Assembly (NCBI GenBank): GCA_003058495.1
Contig: QBVC01000029.1
Location: 1 to 64,000, forward strand
DNA: 64,000 nucleotides
Source: a gamma proteobacterium symbiont of Ctena orbiculata
GTDB taxonomy: Bacteria; Pseudomonadota; Gammaproteobacteria; Chromatiales; Chromatiaceae
Direction of reading: 5' to 3'
Shown: piece after piece, positions 47,456 to 57,645 of the stretch
Position numbering within the stretch: position 1 is the stretch's first letter
How the letters are laid out: each line of letters opens with the position of its first letter
Notes under the pieces: model-generated
Database searches by the model: none
What the model saw: only the letters and a program-made list of their open reading frames with translations
What the model was told of the DNA's origin: nothing
Position numbers and translations under genes: made by a program

Positions 47456-47944
47456 CTATTCTTTCTCACCTGCCCGTGATCGATTCTTGTTACTGACATA
47501 GAGCCATGCGCCTAAATAGACACAACCCAGCGACAATAGGCTCAATATCAGGTTTTCACTCATTGAATAGTAGGATTGCCCCATGAAAAATCCGAAAACC
47601 ACGACAATGAATGCCAACACCGCGACAACCCGGTATTCAGAATGATTGACTAATTTCGCGCAGAGATAACCGGCGTATGTTGTGATTAGACAACCTGAGA
47701 CCACAGCGACCAAGGATACCTTCGAAGTTAACTCCATATGCGAGAGTTTCGTTGTGATGACTTCGATAGAATCGCCATTGGAAGCCAGTATCATGCCGTA
47801 AACAATTGATATCGCCACGCCGATAAACACAGTGGCCGTAATATCCACAACGGTCGCTATTAAGATAGCCCTTACCGCAGAACCCCTTGGTTTTTCTTGA
47901 CTCGACAATTCCGATTTCGGTGTCCTGTAGACATCTTCTTCCAT
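47456..47944 (-). CDS. Hypothetical four-helix membrane protein
   Basis: 162 residues. A short cytoplasmic N-terminus with VYRTPKSEL, reminiscent of the VY-x-PP-x-S/A-x-L lead of many small membrane proteins, is followed by four hydrophobic segments (about 26-50, 70-95, 105-122, 130-150) and a basic tail. No function is apparent. It is monocistronic; its base composition is more AT-rich than most of its neighbours, which may point to acquired DNA. Confidence 0.7.
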   Translation of the reverse strand: MEEDVYRTPKSELSSQEKPRGSAVRAILIATVVDITATVFIGVAISIVYGMILASNGDSIEVITTKLSHMELTSKVSLVAVVSGCLITTYAGYLCAKLVNHSEYRVVAVLAFIVVVFGFFMGQSYYSMSENLILSLLSLGCVYLGAWLYVSNKNRSRAGEKE

Positions 47945-48212
47945 CTATGTACTTCCTGCTTCCGATGTTGGTTCATGTATCGTGTAGCTACATGAGCCCT
48001 GTATAATACTATCCAGCTTGAATTAAATCCGGAAATGCGCGTGATTGACAAGTTGTTGCCTGATACCACCCAGTCGCCGTATCAGAACGATATATGCGTC
48101 TTTGTCATTAAATCTGCAATATGTGAATTTTTGTTCACAATTTATCCATTACGGACCTGTCGAATCCTTCACCTCTTTTCAAACAAAACCCGATGCACGA
48201 AACTGTCCCGAA

Positions 48213-50804
48213 TCAGTTCATCGAAGACAGCCAGATCACATTGTCGCCATCAGTTTCAGATATAAATTCCTTGAATGGCTTCGGATGCGCTATACCGTAC
48301 CCCTGACCAAGGTCGATACCCACCCTACGCAGCTCCTCAATAATCTCGTCATTCTCCACGAACTCCGCTATGGTCGTCAACTCCATTGTATCTGCAACCG
48401 TCTTGATCGCCTCGACCATTCCTTTATCGAGTGAGTCGGTATTCATATCCTTTATAAACATGCCATCGATTTTAAGAAAATCGACGGGCAGGTTTTTCAA
48501 ATAACCAAACGAAGAGAGTCCTGATCCGAAGTCGTCCAATGCAAAACGGCATCCCAGCTCACGCAGTTCACGAATCATTTTCAAAGCGCTGGATAGGTTC
48601 TGTATGGTTGTTGTCTCGGTAACCTCGAAGGTAATTTTCTCAGGCTTGATTTCATACTGCAGCAACAGTTTTTTTAGGAATTGCGCTATGTTCTGGCGAC
48701 TTAGCGTTCCACCTGAAAGATTTATAAAACAATCCGGATAATCACTCCTGCATCTCGCCAACATGCGCAGAACTTCTTCAATAACCCAGTAATCGATGCG
48801 TTCAACCAGATCATACCTTTCCGCCGCCGGGAGAAAGGCGCCAGGAGGAATCAGGTCTCCATCTGCGGTGCGCATCCTCAACAATATCTCCACTGCAACA
48901 ATCAGTCTGTTGTCACTGTTCAAGTCGACGATAGGTTGCGCGTAGAGGACCATCCGATCCTCCTCCAGGGCACTGTTGATGCGTGAAACCCACTGCATTT
49001 CACCGAGTCTGTTTCTGGTTGTCGTGCTGTCCTTTTCATAAACGACAATACGGTTTCGACCTGAATCCTTGGCTGAATAGCAGGCAGCATCAGCGGTACT
49101 CATCAGCTGCACCACATTTTGGCTATAGAGGTTAATGGGAGAAACCCCAACGCTGAGGCTGATTCTGAAACTTTGGTTGTCCCAGTAAAAAATATGCTCC
49201 TGTACATCCTCGCGTAGTGAATCGATGCGTTCAATGGCCTGGGGTAGAGGACAGTCTATCAATATGGCGCTGAACTCATCACCACCCACGCGAGCAAGCA
49301 CATCGCTCCCTCTAAAGTGTTTGCGCATAATACGCGCCAACTGACGCAATAACTCGTCGCCTGCAACGTGGCCGCAAGTATCGTTCACTATCTTGAATTG
49401 ATCCAAGTCCATAAAACAGAGGATATGCTCTCTACCTCTATTTCTTGCTGACTCCAAGGCACTCTCCAAATGGGACTCGAATGCACTGCGATTTATCAGA
49501 TCGGTGAGGCTGTCGTGGCTTGCCTGGCGGTGCAGTTCCGCCTGCAACCGGTACTCTCGGGTAATGTCGCGTATCACAATGACCACCCCGTCATCGTCGG
49601 TATTTTGGCTGCCGACCTGGGTAGCTGTAACCTGAACTTGCAGCGCTTCGCCATCCGGGATGAGGAGCGATACCTGCTCTTTTACGATCCGTTTTGACAT
49701 ACTTTCTCGGCAGCCAGCCACCAAGCCTTTGATGGTCCACTCCTCACCGTCACTCATAAGTTTCAATAATTCGGAAAAATGCTGCCCAATCGGTCTCTCG
49801 GCATTTGTCCTGCACAGTCTCGTCGCGGCGGCGTTCAGATAGGTGATTATTCCATTCATATCCACAGTTATCACGCTGTCGCCAATCGATGCCAATGTGG
49901 TATGGGCCTGATTACGTTCGTTTCGCAATGCCTTCTCCGCTGAGCGTTGCGCTGTAATATCCTGGATATAAACGTAGGCCTCACCAGCAACGTCAATCAT
50001 CTGATAATGCGCAAGCAGATTCACATCACCGATTTTGTTCTCACCAAACACTTGACGTTCACCATTGGCAAGGCGTTCAAGGAAACCGGGGTGATTTGCA
50101 GGTAATATACCGATTGGATCGACCTCATCGAACCTCCGCATCAACTTGGTAAATGCGGGATTCTTGAATGTTATCTTTCCGTTGAGGTCAAAAGCGATGA
50201 TTGGATTCGGGTTTTCACGTGGAAACGCGGCCAATTGCAGATTACGTGATTCTGTATATTTCAGCTCTTCAACCATTAAGCTAAGGAGATTTGCCTCGTA
50301 ACGACGGGTCAGAAACAGATAGATTAACAGCGCAAACAGACTCGTCAGCAGCAACGCGGCCAACGCTGCCTGGACACTGTGCTCCAGGGTCTGCCTGTAG
50401 ATGTTTTCAAGGCTCATGGACAGGGTTAAGGAGGCAGCACCGCGATAAGAATATGAAATCTCCTTGCTGACTATATATCTCCGTGCGGAAGGTTGATAAG
50501 GACCATAACTCGCAATAATGAAACCGTTACGTGCTACCAGCTTCACCTCGTCAATATCTTTATGATTGACAGCCCATTGTTTGACCAGGGCGGAGAGTGT
50601 TTCATAATTGCCCTTCTGCAGCTCAGTCTCGGCAATCAGGGAGATGGTTTCGAGTTGGCTTTTCGCTACTTCTTCGGTGAACTTGATATGCTCGCTATGA
50701 TTGCTCCAGATTGCAACTGCTATCGCCATGGCAAGCACCAATATGAACAACAAGGTTGTCAAAACGACCCAGGTCAGTGTCGGCAGATGTAATTGCTTGC
50801 TCAC
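48213..50804 (-). CDS. Membrane PAS-GGDEF-EAL protein (cyclic-di-GMP turnover)
   Basis: 863 residues. TM1 at about 12-34, a periplasmic sensor, TM2 at about 143-166, two PAS-like domains (about 190-300 and 305-425; NPNPIIAFDLNGKITFKNPA, IGDSVITVDMNGIITYLNAA), a GGDEF domain with intact GGDEF at 507-511, and an EAL domain whose signature reads EIL (639-641) with DDFGSGLSSFGYL. The EAL residues are near canonical, so either or both activities may persist. It controls c-di-GMP from an envelope signal. Its start overlaps the end of the PhnD-like gene by 4 bp, so that binding protein probably feeds the sensor. Confidence 0.92.
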   Translation of the reverse strand: MSKQLHLPTLTWVVLTTLLFILVLAMAIAVAIWSNHSEHIKFTEEVAKSQLETISLIAETELQKGNYETLSALVKQWAVNHKDIDEVKLVARNGFIIASYGPYQPSARRYIVSKEISYSYRGAASLTLSMSLENIYRQTLEHSVQAALAALLLTSLFALLIYLFLTRRYEANLLSLMVEELKYTESRNLQLAAFPRENPNPIIAFDLNGKITFKNPAFTKLMRRFDEVDPIGILPANHPGFLERLANGERQVFGENKIGDVNLLAHYQMIDVAGEAYVYIQDITAQRSAEKALRNERNQAHTTLASIGDSVITVDMNGIITYLNAAATRLCRTNAERPIGQHFSELLKLMSDGEEWTIKGLVAGCRESMSKRIVKEQVSLLIPDGEALQVQVTATQVGSQNTDDDGVVIVIRDITREYRLQAELHRQASHDSLTDLINRSAFESHLESALESARNRGREHILCFMDLDQFKIVNDTCGHVAGDELLRQLARIMRKHFRGSDVLARVGGDEFSAILIDCPLPQAIERIDSLREDVQEHIFYWDNQSFRISLSVGVSPINLYSQNVVQLMSTADAACYSAKDSGRNRIVVYEKDSTTTRNRLGEMQWVSRINSALEEDRMVLYAQPIVDLNSDNRLIVAVEILLRMRTADGDLIPPGAFLPAAERYDLVERIDYWVIEEVLRMLARCRSDYPDCFINLSGGTLSRQNIAQFLKKLLLQYEIKPEKITFEVTETTTIQNLSSALKMIRELRELGCRFALDDFGSGLSSFGYLKNLPVDFLKIDGMFIKDMNTDSLDKGMVEAIKTVADTMELTTIAEFVENDEIIEELRRVGIDLGQGYGIAHPKPFKEFISETDGDNVIWLSSMN

Positions 50805-51652
50805 TCAACTACCCCTCTGGCTCTTAAAGCAGTAAAAATATCCCTTAACTTCTTATAATCGCTCGCTTCCACACTGACCAGAGCCGTGGCCCTCTTTTTT
50901 ATCGGATGCAGGACCTGACCGGTTTCCGGGTTTCCTGCCTTGAGATGCAGTAGGTATCGACGCAGTAATTCTACCCTGTCGTGATCTATGCCCGTGGGAG
51001 CAATAAAAAGATGCTCGGATATATCGGGGGTTGTGGCAACTGCTACAAGTCCTCGATGCTGATATTTCTTGAACACAGCCTCCTTCACGGCACCCGCATC
51101 GGCATCTCCGGCAAGCACGGCGAGCGCAACATTGTCATGACTGTCAAAATAGCGGTGACTTGCGAAATCATCAACATCGATACCCGCTTCGAATAATAGC
51201 TGCCTGGGTACCAGATGACTCATGGTCGAGGACTTGCTGCCAAAGGCGAAGTGGGATCCTTTGAGATCCTCGAGTGTGTGAATGTTACTCCCCTCCTTGG
51301 TAAAGATTATTCCATTGAAGGTTGGAGTTCCGTCAATCTCCAGTCGGGCTAATAGATTCGGCACCCCCTGTTTATCTGACAATTGTACGAATAACGCAGG
51401 CCCGATGAATGCGACATCCACCTGACCCTTTACGATTGCGTCAAAGTGTGACTCGTATGACTCCCCTATCCTCACCTCGACCGGTTTTCCGGCGCTACGG
51501 CTCAGGTAGTCCGCCAACGGAGCGAACATGGTTCGGAGTTCCGCATGGGAACGATAAGGATGGATGCCAAGAACCAGAGACTCCGCACTGCTGGATGCGC
51601 CGGTACTACAGATGAGCGCTAGGGCGACAACCCTAACCGCTAGCCGCTTCAT
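50801..51652 (-). CDS. PhnD-like periplasmic binding protein
   Basis: 283 residues from the ATG at 51652; an earlier ATG at 51682 is also in frame. MKRLAVRVVALALICSTGASS is a signal peptide. The mature part matches the phosphate/phosphonate-binding PhnD/TctC-like fold: LVLGIHPYRSHAELRTMFAP, QVDVAFIGPALFV, LEDLKGSHFAFGSKSSTMSH. No ABC transporter genes are nearby. Coupling to the GGDEF-EAL gene suggests that it is the soluble ligand sensor of that protein. The ligand is unknown; phosphonate or another anion is only a guess. Confidence 0.88.
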   Translation of the reverse strand: MKRLAVRVVALALICSTGASSSAESLVLGIHPYRSHAELRTMFAPLADYLSRSAGKPVEVRIGESYESHFDAIVKGQVDVAFIGPALFVQLSDKQGVPNLLARLEIDGTPTFNGIIFTKEGSNIHTLEDLKGSHFAFGSKSSTMSHLVPRQLLFEAGIDVDDFASHRYFDSHDNVALAVLAGDADAGAVKEAVFKKYQHRGLVAVATTPDISEHLFIAPTGIDHDRVELLRRYLLHLKAGNPETGQVLHPIKKRATALVSVEASDYKKLRDIFTALRARGVVE

Positions 51653-51810
51653 CCATAAACTGGTCCTTGGTGAGTTTAGCATGCACTCCCAATCCCGGGT
51701 TCGGGGTTTCTCCTAACATAAATCCATCACCCCTATTCAACCGCATTTTTTGAAGTGTTTAAGCATATCCTAGTAGCAACGCCAGAATCCACAAAAAAAG
51801 CGGTTGGGTA

Positions 51811-52098
51811 TCAGGCGGGTCCCATGTGAAGCATTTTCTGCTCTTTCCGACTTCGATTGATTATTTTTCTGCAGATTTTCTTTTCCAGCATTGCCATGAT
51901 ATCGCCGTCAAGCTCATCCGCCGCCCTGTTTTCACCACCCAGCCGAAGATTTGCAGCCATAAGTTCAAGCTCTCTGATACTGCCTTTCACCCGGTTGCGC
52001 CCTTGACGCGCTCGACCCACACCCGTCTTAAACTGCCACTCCAGGTCGTCGGCTATCAGTAAATGAGGAAGTACATTCTCTTTCAGCATATCGGTCAC
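51811..52098 (-). CDS. Small hypothetical protein (doubtful)
   Basis: 95 residues, GTG start at 52098 or ATG at 52089. Basic and helical, with LIADDLEWQFKTG and RELELMAANLRLGGENRAADELDGDI. No recognised domain. Codon use is unremarkable, and the frame is the longest in a 560-bp stretch. It may be real, but the evidence is only an open frame with a plausible start. Confidence 0.35.
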   Translation of the reverse strand: MTDMLKENVLPHLLIADDLEWQFKTGVGRARQGRNRVKGSIRELELMAANLRLGGENRAADELDGDIMAMLEKKICRKIINRSRKEQKMLHMGPA

Positions 52099-52246
52099 CG
52101 CTCTTTTACTGTGACAATCTTGTTTTTATCCATGCGACTGCGTTTGTTAAAAATCAGTCTGTAAAATAAATATAACCCTATAATTTTGAACGAAAAGTGA
52201 TCTTTTACGCTGGAATTGTGTGAAAAATGCACATAGTGCGGTGCTG

Positions 52247-52850
52247 GGGGGCGCGGGACTCCTTGGCTTGGGTGCCGGCTGAGGGGAGGGATTACTCGGC
52301 CTGCGGCCTCGCCCTACGGGCATCGTCGCCGGGCGACGATGTTCTGCGTCGCTACGCTCCTTGTGATTCGTCTGCTGCGCAGACTCGCCCCTTCGGGGCG
52401 CCTTCGCTGCGCTCGGCGTCCTGCGGCGCTGCGCGCCTGGTCGAACGAAGGGTTCGAATCAAATCCTCCCTATCCGCCAAATAAACAGGGGCGCGGGACT
52501 CCTAGGCTTGGGTGCCGGCTGAGGGGAGGGATTACTCGGCCTGCGGCCTCGCCCTACGGGCATCGTCGCCGGGCGACGATGTTCTGCGTCGCTACGCTCC
52601 TTGTGATTCATCTGCTGCGCTCGGCGTCCTGCGGCGCTGCGCGCCTGGTCGAACGAAGGGTTCGAATCAAATCCTCCCTATCCGCCAAATAAATAGGGGC
52701 GCGGGACTCCTAGGCTTGGGTGCCGGCTGAGGGGAGGGATTGATTCGCCTTCGGCTCACCCCTGCGGGGCGCCTTCGCTGCGCTCGGCGTCCTGCGGCGC
52801 TGCGCGCCTGGTCGAACGAAGGGTTCGAATCAAATCCTCCCTATCCGCCA
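52247..52850. repeat. Tandem array of three GC-rich repeats ending in tRNA-3'-end-like sequence
   Basis: Three units begin with GCGCGGGACTCC at 52251, 52491 and 52699 (periods 240 and 208 bp; the last is about 150 bp). Each ends with GGGTTCGAATCAAATCC and then TATCCGCCAAATAAA, resembling the T-arm, acceptor and CCA of the nearby tRNA-Ser, but on the opposite strand. Unit 2 lacks a 32-nt block of unit 1, and unit 3 is shorter in the middle. The bodies are made of short hairpin-forming blocks such as GCGCTCGGCGTCCTGCGG. The three frames through it are repeat translations, not genes. Confidence 0.85.
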
Positions 52851-52890
52851 AATAAATAGGGGCCCACAGGGCCCCTATTTATTTGGCGGA
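52844..52890 (-). terminator. Perfect 22-bp palindrome at the tRNA-Ser 3' end
   Basis: Arms 52844-52865 and 52869-52890 are perfect inverted copies around a 3-nt loop (ACA). The outer part duplicates the tRNA end (TCCGCCAAATAAATAGGGG). It is a very stable hairpin just downstream of the tRNA. Lacking a T-run beyond the stem, it may be a terminator, a processing site, or simply the junction with the repeat array. Confidence 0.6.
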
Positions 52891-52976
52891 GAGAGAGGGA
52901 TTCGAACCCTCGATGGAGCTATTAACCCCATACTCCCTTAGCAGGGGAGCGCCTTCAGCCGCTCGGCCATCTCTCC
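52884..52976 (-). tRNA. tRNA-Ser (anticodon GCU)
   Basis: Read on the minus strand: acceptor GGAGAGA at the 5' end pairing with TCTCTCC before an encoded CCA, D arm TGGCCGAGCGGCTGAAGGCG, anticodon stem CTCCC / GGGAG with loop CTGCTAA, the long variable arm expected for serine, and T arm GAGGGTTCGAATCCCTC. The anticodon GCU reads AGC/AGU. It lies downstream of csrA, the common gammaproteobacterial order. Confidence 0.95.
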
Positions 52977-53121
52977 GAATCGATTCGATTTTTTTGGGTT
53001 CAGTCAATCCTGTGCGGTTGACTGTCGTTACCTGTTCCCAGGGTTTTGGTGATCGAAGATTTGGGATTTTACTGCCCATAACCCCCGAGGTGTCGAGATT
53101 GTACAGATTTCTTCTTCCACA

Positions 53122-53154
53122 AACAAAAAAACTTTGCCTTCCGTGGCAAAGTTC
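53122..53154 (-). terminator. Rho-independent terminator after csrA
   Basis: On the minus strand a 9-bp stem (AACTTTGCC / GGCAAAGTT, 6-nt loop) is followed by a T-rich run. It lies 46 bp past the csrA stop and before tRNA-Ser. Confidence 0.85.
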
Positions 53155-53199
53155 TTTCTTGAGGTTCAATTCGTTGCTTTATTTTGGTGATAAAGCCTC

Positions 53200-53382
53200 T
53201 TAGGAAGATTCTTCAGACTGCTCGCGTTTGATTCTTTCGTAGATCTCTTCCCGGTGTACGGTCACGTCGCGTGGTGCATTTACACCAATACGCACTTGAT
53301 TTCCCTTAACACCCAGTACAGTAACCGTTACCTCGTCTCCAATCATCAGGGTTTCGCCAACTCGGCGAGTAAGTATTAACAT
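53200..53382 (-). CDS. csrA: Carbon storage regulator CsrA
   Basis: 60 residues: [18 protein letters not shown], then [16 protein letters not shown] and [10 protein letters not shown], matching CsrA/RsmA along its whole length. CsrA is a homodimeric RNA-binding protein that blocks or stabilises mRNAs at GGA motifs and controls carbon flow, motility and biofilm. It sits between lysC and tRNA-Ser. The leader, about 40 bp upstream of the start, can fold into a hairpin (53421-53449). Confidence 0.97.
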   Translation of the reverse strand: MLILTRRVGETLMIGDEVTVTVLGVKGNQVRIGVNAPRDVTVHREEIYERIKREQSEESS

Positions 53383-53420
53383 GTCCAGTCTCCATGTATA
53401 TCCTTTGAGTTTAGGGTGGG

Positions 53421-53449
53421 ACTGGGTTTAGTAGCCACTAAATCCCAGT
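53421..53449 (-). promoter_or_regulatory. Hairpin in the csrA leader
   Basis: On the minus strand ACTGGGATTTAGT pairs with ACTAAACCCAGT (one bulged base) around a 4-nt loop, about 40 bp before the csrA start codon. It could be the end of the lysC transcript or a leader structure that affects csrA; no T-run follows. Confidence 0.4.
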
Positions 53450-53590
53450 GCCACCATTGCCAACCAAGCCTCCGTCAAAACGGGACTGGTAATGTTATTC
53501 TAGCAACTGGATTGGGGGTTAAAAAGAGGGAAAAACGACTGAAAATCCCTGTTTATCGGGCAAATACACTCCGTTTAGCCGTTTTTAGGA

Positions 53591-54814
53591 TTATACTTCT
53601 TTTTCCAGTTCGAAGGCCTCGTGTAAAGCGCGCACGCCCAGCTCCAAATACTTTTCATCGACCACCACGGAAATCTTGATTTCCGATGTGGATATCATTC
53701 GGATGTTGATGCCTTCGTTCGCGAGCGCCTCGAACATCTTGCTGGCTATCCCCGCATGGGAGCGCATACCCACACCCACCAGGGATATCTTGACAATCTT
53801 GTCATCCGCGATCACCTCGCGGGCCCCTATTTCGTCGGCAGTCTGCTGCAGGATTTCCCGGGCACGACTGAAGTCGACACGATTTACCGTAAATGTGAAA
53901 TCGGTGAGTCCGGTGTCGTGGGAGATATTCTGAATGATCATATCGACTTCGATATTCCGGCCGGAGACCGGTCCGATGATCTTATGCGCAACACCCGGTT
54001 GATCCGGGACACCGAGTATGGTCAGTTTTGCCTCGTCACGGTTAAAAGCGATACCGGAAATCTTTGCCTGCTCCATGTTCTCTTCCTCAAAGGTAATCAG
54101 TGTGCCATCGCCCGCTTCGAAGCTGGACAGGACACGCAGGGGAACATTGTATTTGCCTGCGAATTCGACGGCCCGAATCTGCAGCACCTTGGAACCGAGA
54201 CTGGCCATCTCCAGCATCTCCTCGAAGGTGATGCGAGCCAACCGCCTTGCCTTGGGTTCCACTCTGGGATCGGTGGTGTAGACACCATCGACGTCGGTGT
54301 AAATCTGGCACTCGTCAGCCTTGAGCGCGGCCGCCATCGCCACTGCCGTGGTATCCGATCCGCCACGGCCCAGGGTTGTGATGTGGCCCTGCTCATCCAC
54401 CCCCTGAAAGCCTGCGACCACAACCACCCGGCCCGCCTCGAGGTCCGCGCGTACACGGGCGGCGTCGATATCACGGATGCGCGCCTTGCTGTAAGCGCTG
54501 TCGGTGAGAATATGGACCTGCCCCCCGGTATAGGAGCGGGCGGGACATCCACTCTTCTGCAAGGCCATGGATAGCAGGGCGATTGTGACCTGCTCTCCCG
54601 TGGAAACCAGGACATCCATCTCCCTAGGATCGGGCGCCTCATCGATCTCCCCCGCCAGCGCGATCAGGCGGTTGGTTTCACCCGACATTGCAGAGACAAC
54701 CACAACCACCTGGTCGCCTCGCTCCTTGTAACCCTTTACCTTTTCCGCGACAGCCGTGATACGCTCGATCGAGCCGACAGAGGTGCCGCCGTATTTCTGC
54801 ACAATCAGTGCCAT
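53591..54814 (-). CDS. lysC: Aspartate kinase
   Basis: 407 residues, a monofunctional aspartokinase, the first step to lysine, threonine and methionine. The N-terminal VQKYGGTSVGS and the FQGVDEQGHITTLGRGGSD substrate/ATP region are intact. Two C-terminal ACT domains (about 265-400; FTVNRVDFSRA, GVGMRSHAGIASKMF) would give feedback control. It lies between alaS and csrA in the conserved order. Confidence 0.95.
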   Translation of the reverse strand: MALIVQKYGGTSVGSIERITAVAEKVKGYKERGDQVVVVVSAMSGETNRLIALAGEIDEAPDPREMDVLVSTGEQVTIALLSMALQKSGCPARSYTGGQVHILTDSAYSKARIRDIDAARVRADLEAGRVVVVAGFQGVDEQGHITTLGRGGSDTTAVAMAAALKADECQIYTDVDGVYTTDPRVEPKARRLARITFEEMLEMASLGSKVLQIRAVEFAGKYNVPLRVLSSFEAGDGTLITFEEENMEQAKISGIAFNRDEAKLTILGVPDQPGVAHKIIGPVSGRNIEVDMIIQNISHDTGLTDFTFTVNRVDFSRAREILQQTADEIGAREVIADDKIVKISLVGVGMRSHAGIASKMFEALANEGINIRMISTSEIKISVVVDEKYLELGVRALHEAFELEKEV

Positions 54815-54931
54815 CTCAATTCAAAACCCCTAATAACCGTTGAGCCCAGTAAAAGGCTGCACATTAAACACCAAAGCGGTTCGCAACGGAACCGTATTGC
54901 CCCTGTCGAGACCAAATCGCCTCGGCTCAGC

Positions 54932-57559
54932 CTATCCCATTCGCTCCCTGACCCAGGGCTCGACGACCGCGAGGGCCTGCGGCAGCGCATCGGGATTGCT
55001 CCCCCCCGCCTGCGCCATATCGGGCCGTCCGCCGCCCTTGCCATCGACCTTCTCCGCCGCCAGTTTCACCAGATCCCCCGCCTTCAGCCGGGCGGTAAGA
55101 TCCTTGGTCACACCCGCCACCAGCGAGACCTTGCCCCCTGTCACGGCCGCCAGCAGGATAACCGCCGAGCCGAGTTTGTTCTTCAACTGATCCATGGTCT
55201 CGCGCAGCGATTTCGCATCGGCACCGTCCAATGCCGCCGCCAGTACGTTCACCTCGCCAACCTTGATCGCACCCGACGCCAGATCGCTGCCGGCGGCGCT
55301 GGCGAGCTTTCCCTTCAGCTGCTCCAACTCCTTTTCCAATCGACGGTTGCGTTCCAGCAGATGCCCAAGCTTATCCTCGATCTCGTCGCGCCCCGACTTG
55401 ATCATCTCCGCAATCCGCTGCACCTGCTCTTCGTCCGCCTCCATCCACTCGATGGCGCGTTGACCGGTCACCGCCTCGATACGGCGGACACCCGCGGCAA
55501 TACCGCTCTCGGAGGTGATCTTGAACAGACCGATATCACCCACCGCGTTGACATGGGTGCCACCGCACAGCTCCGTGGAAAAATCGCCCATGCTCAGGAC
55601 CCGCACCTGATCCGCGTACTTCTCGCCAAACAGGGCCATGGCGCCGGAATCCTTGGCCTGATCCAGGGACATGAGCCGGGTAAGGACCTGGTGATTGTGT
55701 CGAATCTGGCGGTTGACCAGCTGTTCGATCGTCTGCAGCTGTTCCCGGGGAATGGGTTCGAAATGGGAGAAATCGAAGCGCAGCCGCTCCGCATCGACCA
55801 GCGAACCCTTCTGGGTCACATGGGTGCCCAGCTCCTGACGCAGGGCCGCGTGCAACAGATGGGTTGCCGAGTGGTTGAGCGCGGTGGCCCCACGGGTATA
55901 GGCGTTGACCTGCGCCGTCACCCTGTCGCCCACCGCGAGGGAGCCCTCCTCGAGCTTGCCGATGTGGGCGTAGAGTTCTCCAGCCTGTTTTTGGGTATCC
56001 TCCACCTCGAACAGCAGGCCCCCTCCCTCGAAGACACCCTGATCCCCCACCTGGCCGCCGGACTCGGCGTAGAAGGGGGTGTTGTCCAGAAACACCATGC
56101 CCGACTCCCCCTGCTGCAGGGTTGGCACCGACTCGCCATCCCGCAAAATGGCAACGACCCGCCCCTGGTCCTCGAGCCGGTCATATCCGGAAAACGCTGT
56201 CTCCCCATCAAGTTCCAGATCCACGCTTTGCGCCATCCCGAACTGACTCGCGGCCTGGGCGCGCTCACGCTGCGCCGCCATTGCCGCATCGAAACCTGGC
56301 TGATCGACGGTCAGCTCCCGTTCACGGGCGATATCCGCGGTGAGATCCCTGGGGAAACCGTAGGTATCGTAGAGCTTGAAGACGATTTCCCCGGGAATGG
56401 TCTTGCCATCGAGTTGCGAAATCGTCTCCTCAAGTATCTTCATGCCCTGTTCAAGGGTCTGGGCGAACCGCTCCTCCTCCAGGCGCAGCACCTTTTCAAC
56501 CTGGGAACGCTGAGCCGGCAGCTCCGGATAGGCCGCCCCCATCTCATCACAAAGCGAGCCGACGAGTTTGTGGAAGAACGGCTCCTTCACCCCCAGCATA
56601 TAGCCGTGGCGAATGGCGCGGCGGATGATTCGCCGCAGCACATAACCGCGACCCTCGTTGGACGGCAGGACCCCATCGACGATGAGAAAGGCGCAGGAAC
56701 GAATATGGTCGGCGATGACCCGCAGGGATTTCTCCTCGAGATTGCCGCATCCGGTGAGCCTGGCCGCGGTCTCTATGAGATGGACGAAGAGATCGATCTC
56801 GTAGTTGCTGTGGACATCCTGCAGCACGGCAGCCAGGCGCTCCAGCCCCATCCCGGTATCCACGGACGGTTTTGGCAGCGGTGTCAGGACGCCATCGCTG
56901 TCCCGGTTGTATTGCATGAAGACCAGGTTCCAGATCTCGATATAGCGATCGCCATCCTCTTCCGCGGTGCCGGGGGGACCGCCCCAGATCCCCTCGCCAT
57001 GGTCGTAGAAGATCTCCGAGCAGGGACCGCAGGGGCCGGTATCCCCCATCGACCAGAAGTTGTCGCTCTCATAGCGTCTAGCGCCGGGTTTGTCGCCAAT
57101 CCGGGTAAAACGGTTTTTATCGATGCCGATCTCGTCGAGCCAGATCCCTGCCGCCTCGTCATCCTCCTCGTAGACGGTCACCCACAGCTTCTCAGGCGGC
57201 AGACCGATGGTTTCGGTAAGAAACTCCCAGGCGAACTTGATGGCATCGCGCTTGAAGTAGTCGCCGAAGCTGAAATTGCCCAGCATTTCGAAAAAGGTGT
57301 GATGGCGGGCGGTATAACCCACATTCTCCAGGTCGTTGTGTTTTCCACCCGCGCGTACACAGCGCTGGGAACTCGCCGCTCGCTGATAGCCGCGCTTTTC
57401 CCGACCGAGAAAAAGATCCTTGAACTGCACCATTCCGGCGTTGGTGAAGAGCAGGGTCGGGTCGTTCTGTGGCACCAAAGGACTGCTGGCAACCACTTCA
57501 TGGCCATGTTCGGCGAAATAGTCCAGAAAGGCTTTACGTATATCGGCGCTGGTTTTCAT
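54932..57559 (-). CDS. alaS: Alanine-tRNA ligase
   Basis: 875 residues, matching AlaRS (about 875). The class II core begins [16 protein letters not shown] and includes [20 protein letters not shown]. The editing domain zinc motif [16 protein letters not shown] and the [11 protein letters not shown] motif are present, followed by the coiled region and the C-terminal C-Ala domain ([12 protein letters not shown]). It charges tRNA-Ala and clears mischarged Ser/Gly. ATG at 57559 has a TTGGAGGAAA ribosome site. Confidence 0.97.
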   Translation of the reverse strand: MKTSADIRKAFLDYFAEHGHEVVASSPLVPQNDPTLLFTNAGMVQFKDLFLGREKRGYQRAASSQRCVRAGGKHNDLENVGYTARHHTFFEMLGNFSFGDYFKRDAIKFAWEFLTETIGLPPEKLWVTVYEEDDEAAGIWLDEIGIDKNRFTRIGDKPGARRYESDNFWSMGDTGPCGPCSEIFYDHGEGIWGGPPGTAEEDGDRYIEIWNLVFMQYNRDSDGVLTPLPKPSVDTGMGLERLAAVLQDVHSNYEIDLFVHLIETAARLTGCGNLEEKSLRVIADHIRSCAFLIVDGVLPSNEGRGYVLRRIIRRAIRHGYMLGVKEPFFHKLVGSLCDEMGAAYPELPAQRSQVEKVLRLEEERFAQTLEQGMKILEETISQLDGKTIPGEIVFKLYDTYGFPRDLTADIARERELTVDQPGFDAAMAAQRERAQAASQFGMAQSVDLELDGETAFSGYDRLEDQGRVVAILRDGESVPTLQQGESGMVFLDNTPFYAESGGQVGDQGVFEGGGLLFEVEDTQKQAGELYAHIGKLEEGSLAVGDRVTAQVNAYTRGATALNHSATHLLHAALRQELGTHVTQKGSLVDAERLRFDFSHFEPIPREQLQTIEQLVNRQIRHNHQVLTRLMSLDQAKDSGAMALFGEKYADQVRVLSMGDFSTELCGGTHVNAVGDIGLFKITSESGIAAGVRRIEAVTGQRAIEWMEADEEQVQRIAEMIKSGRDEIEDKLGHLLERNRRLEKELEQLKGKLASAAGSDLASGAIKVGEVNVLAAALDGADAKSLRETMDQLKNKLGSAVILLAAVTGGKVSLVAGVTKDLTARLKAGDLVKLAAEKVDGKGGGRPDMAQAGGSNPDALPQALAVVEPWVRERMG

Positions 57560-57612
57560 ATTGGAGGAAAATTAACCGCGAAAACAAACCGTAAAAGATA
57601 GCAGGATCGGAG

Positions 57613-57645
57613 AAAAAAAGCCCGTTTTGGTTACATCGATCGGGC
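57613..57645 (-). terminator. Possible terminator between recX and alaS
   Basis: On the minus strand GCCCG and CGGGC (16-nt loop) are followed by seven T residues. The stem is short, so the call is tentative. Confidence 0.4.

Noticed and set aside
52227..52730. Overlapping plus-strand frames of 72-117 codons in the GC-rich array
   Set aside because: They are translations of the tandem repeat units; the same peptide repeats in different frames and there is no ribosome site or domain.
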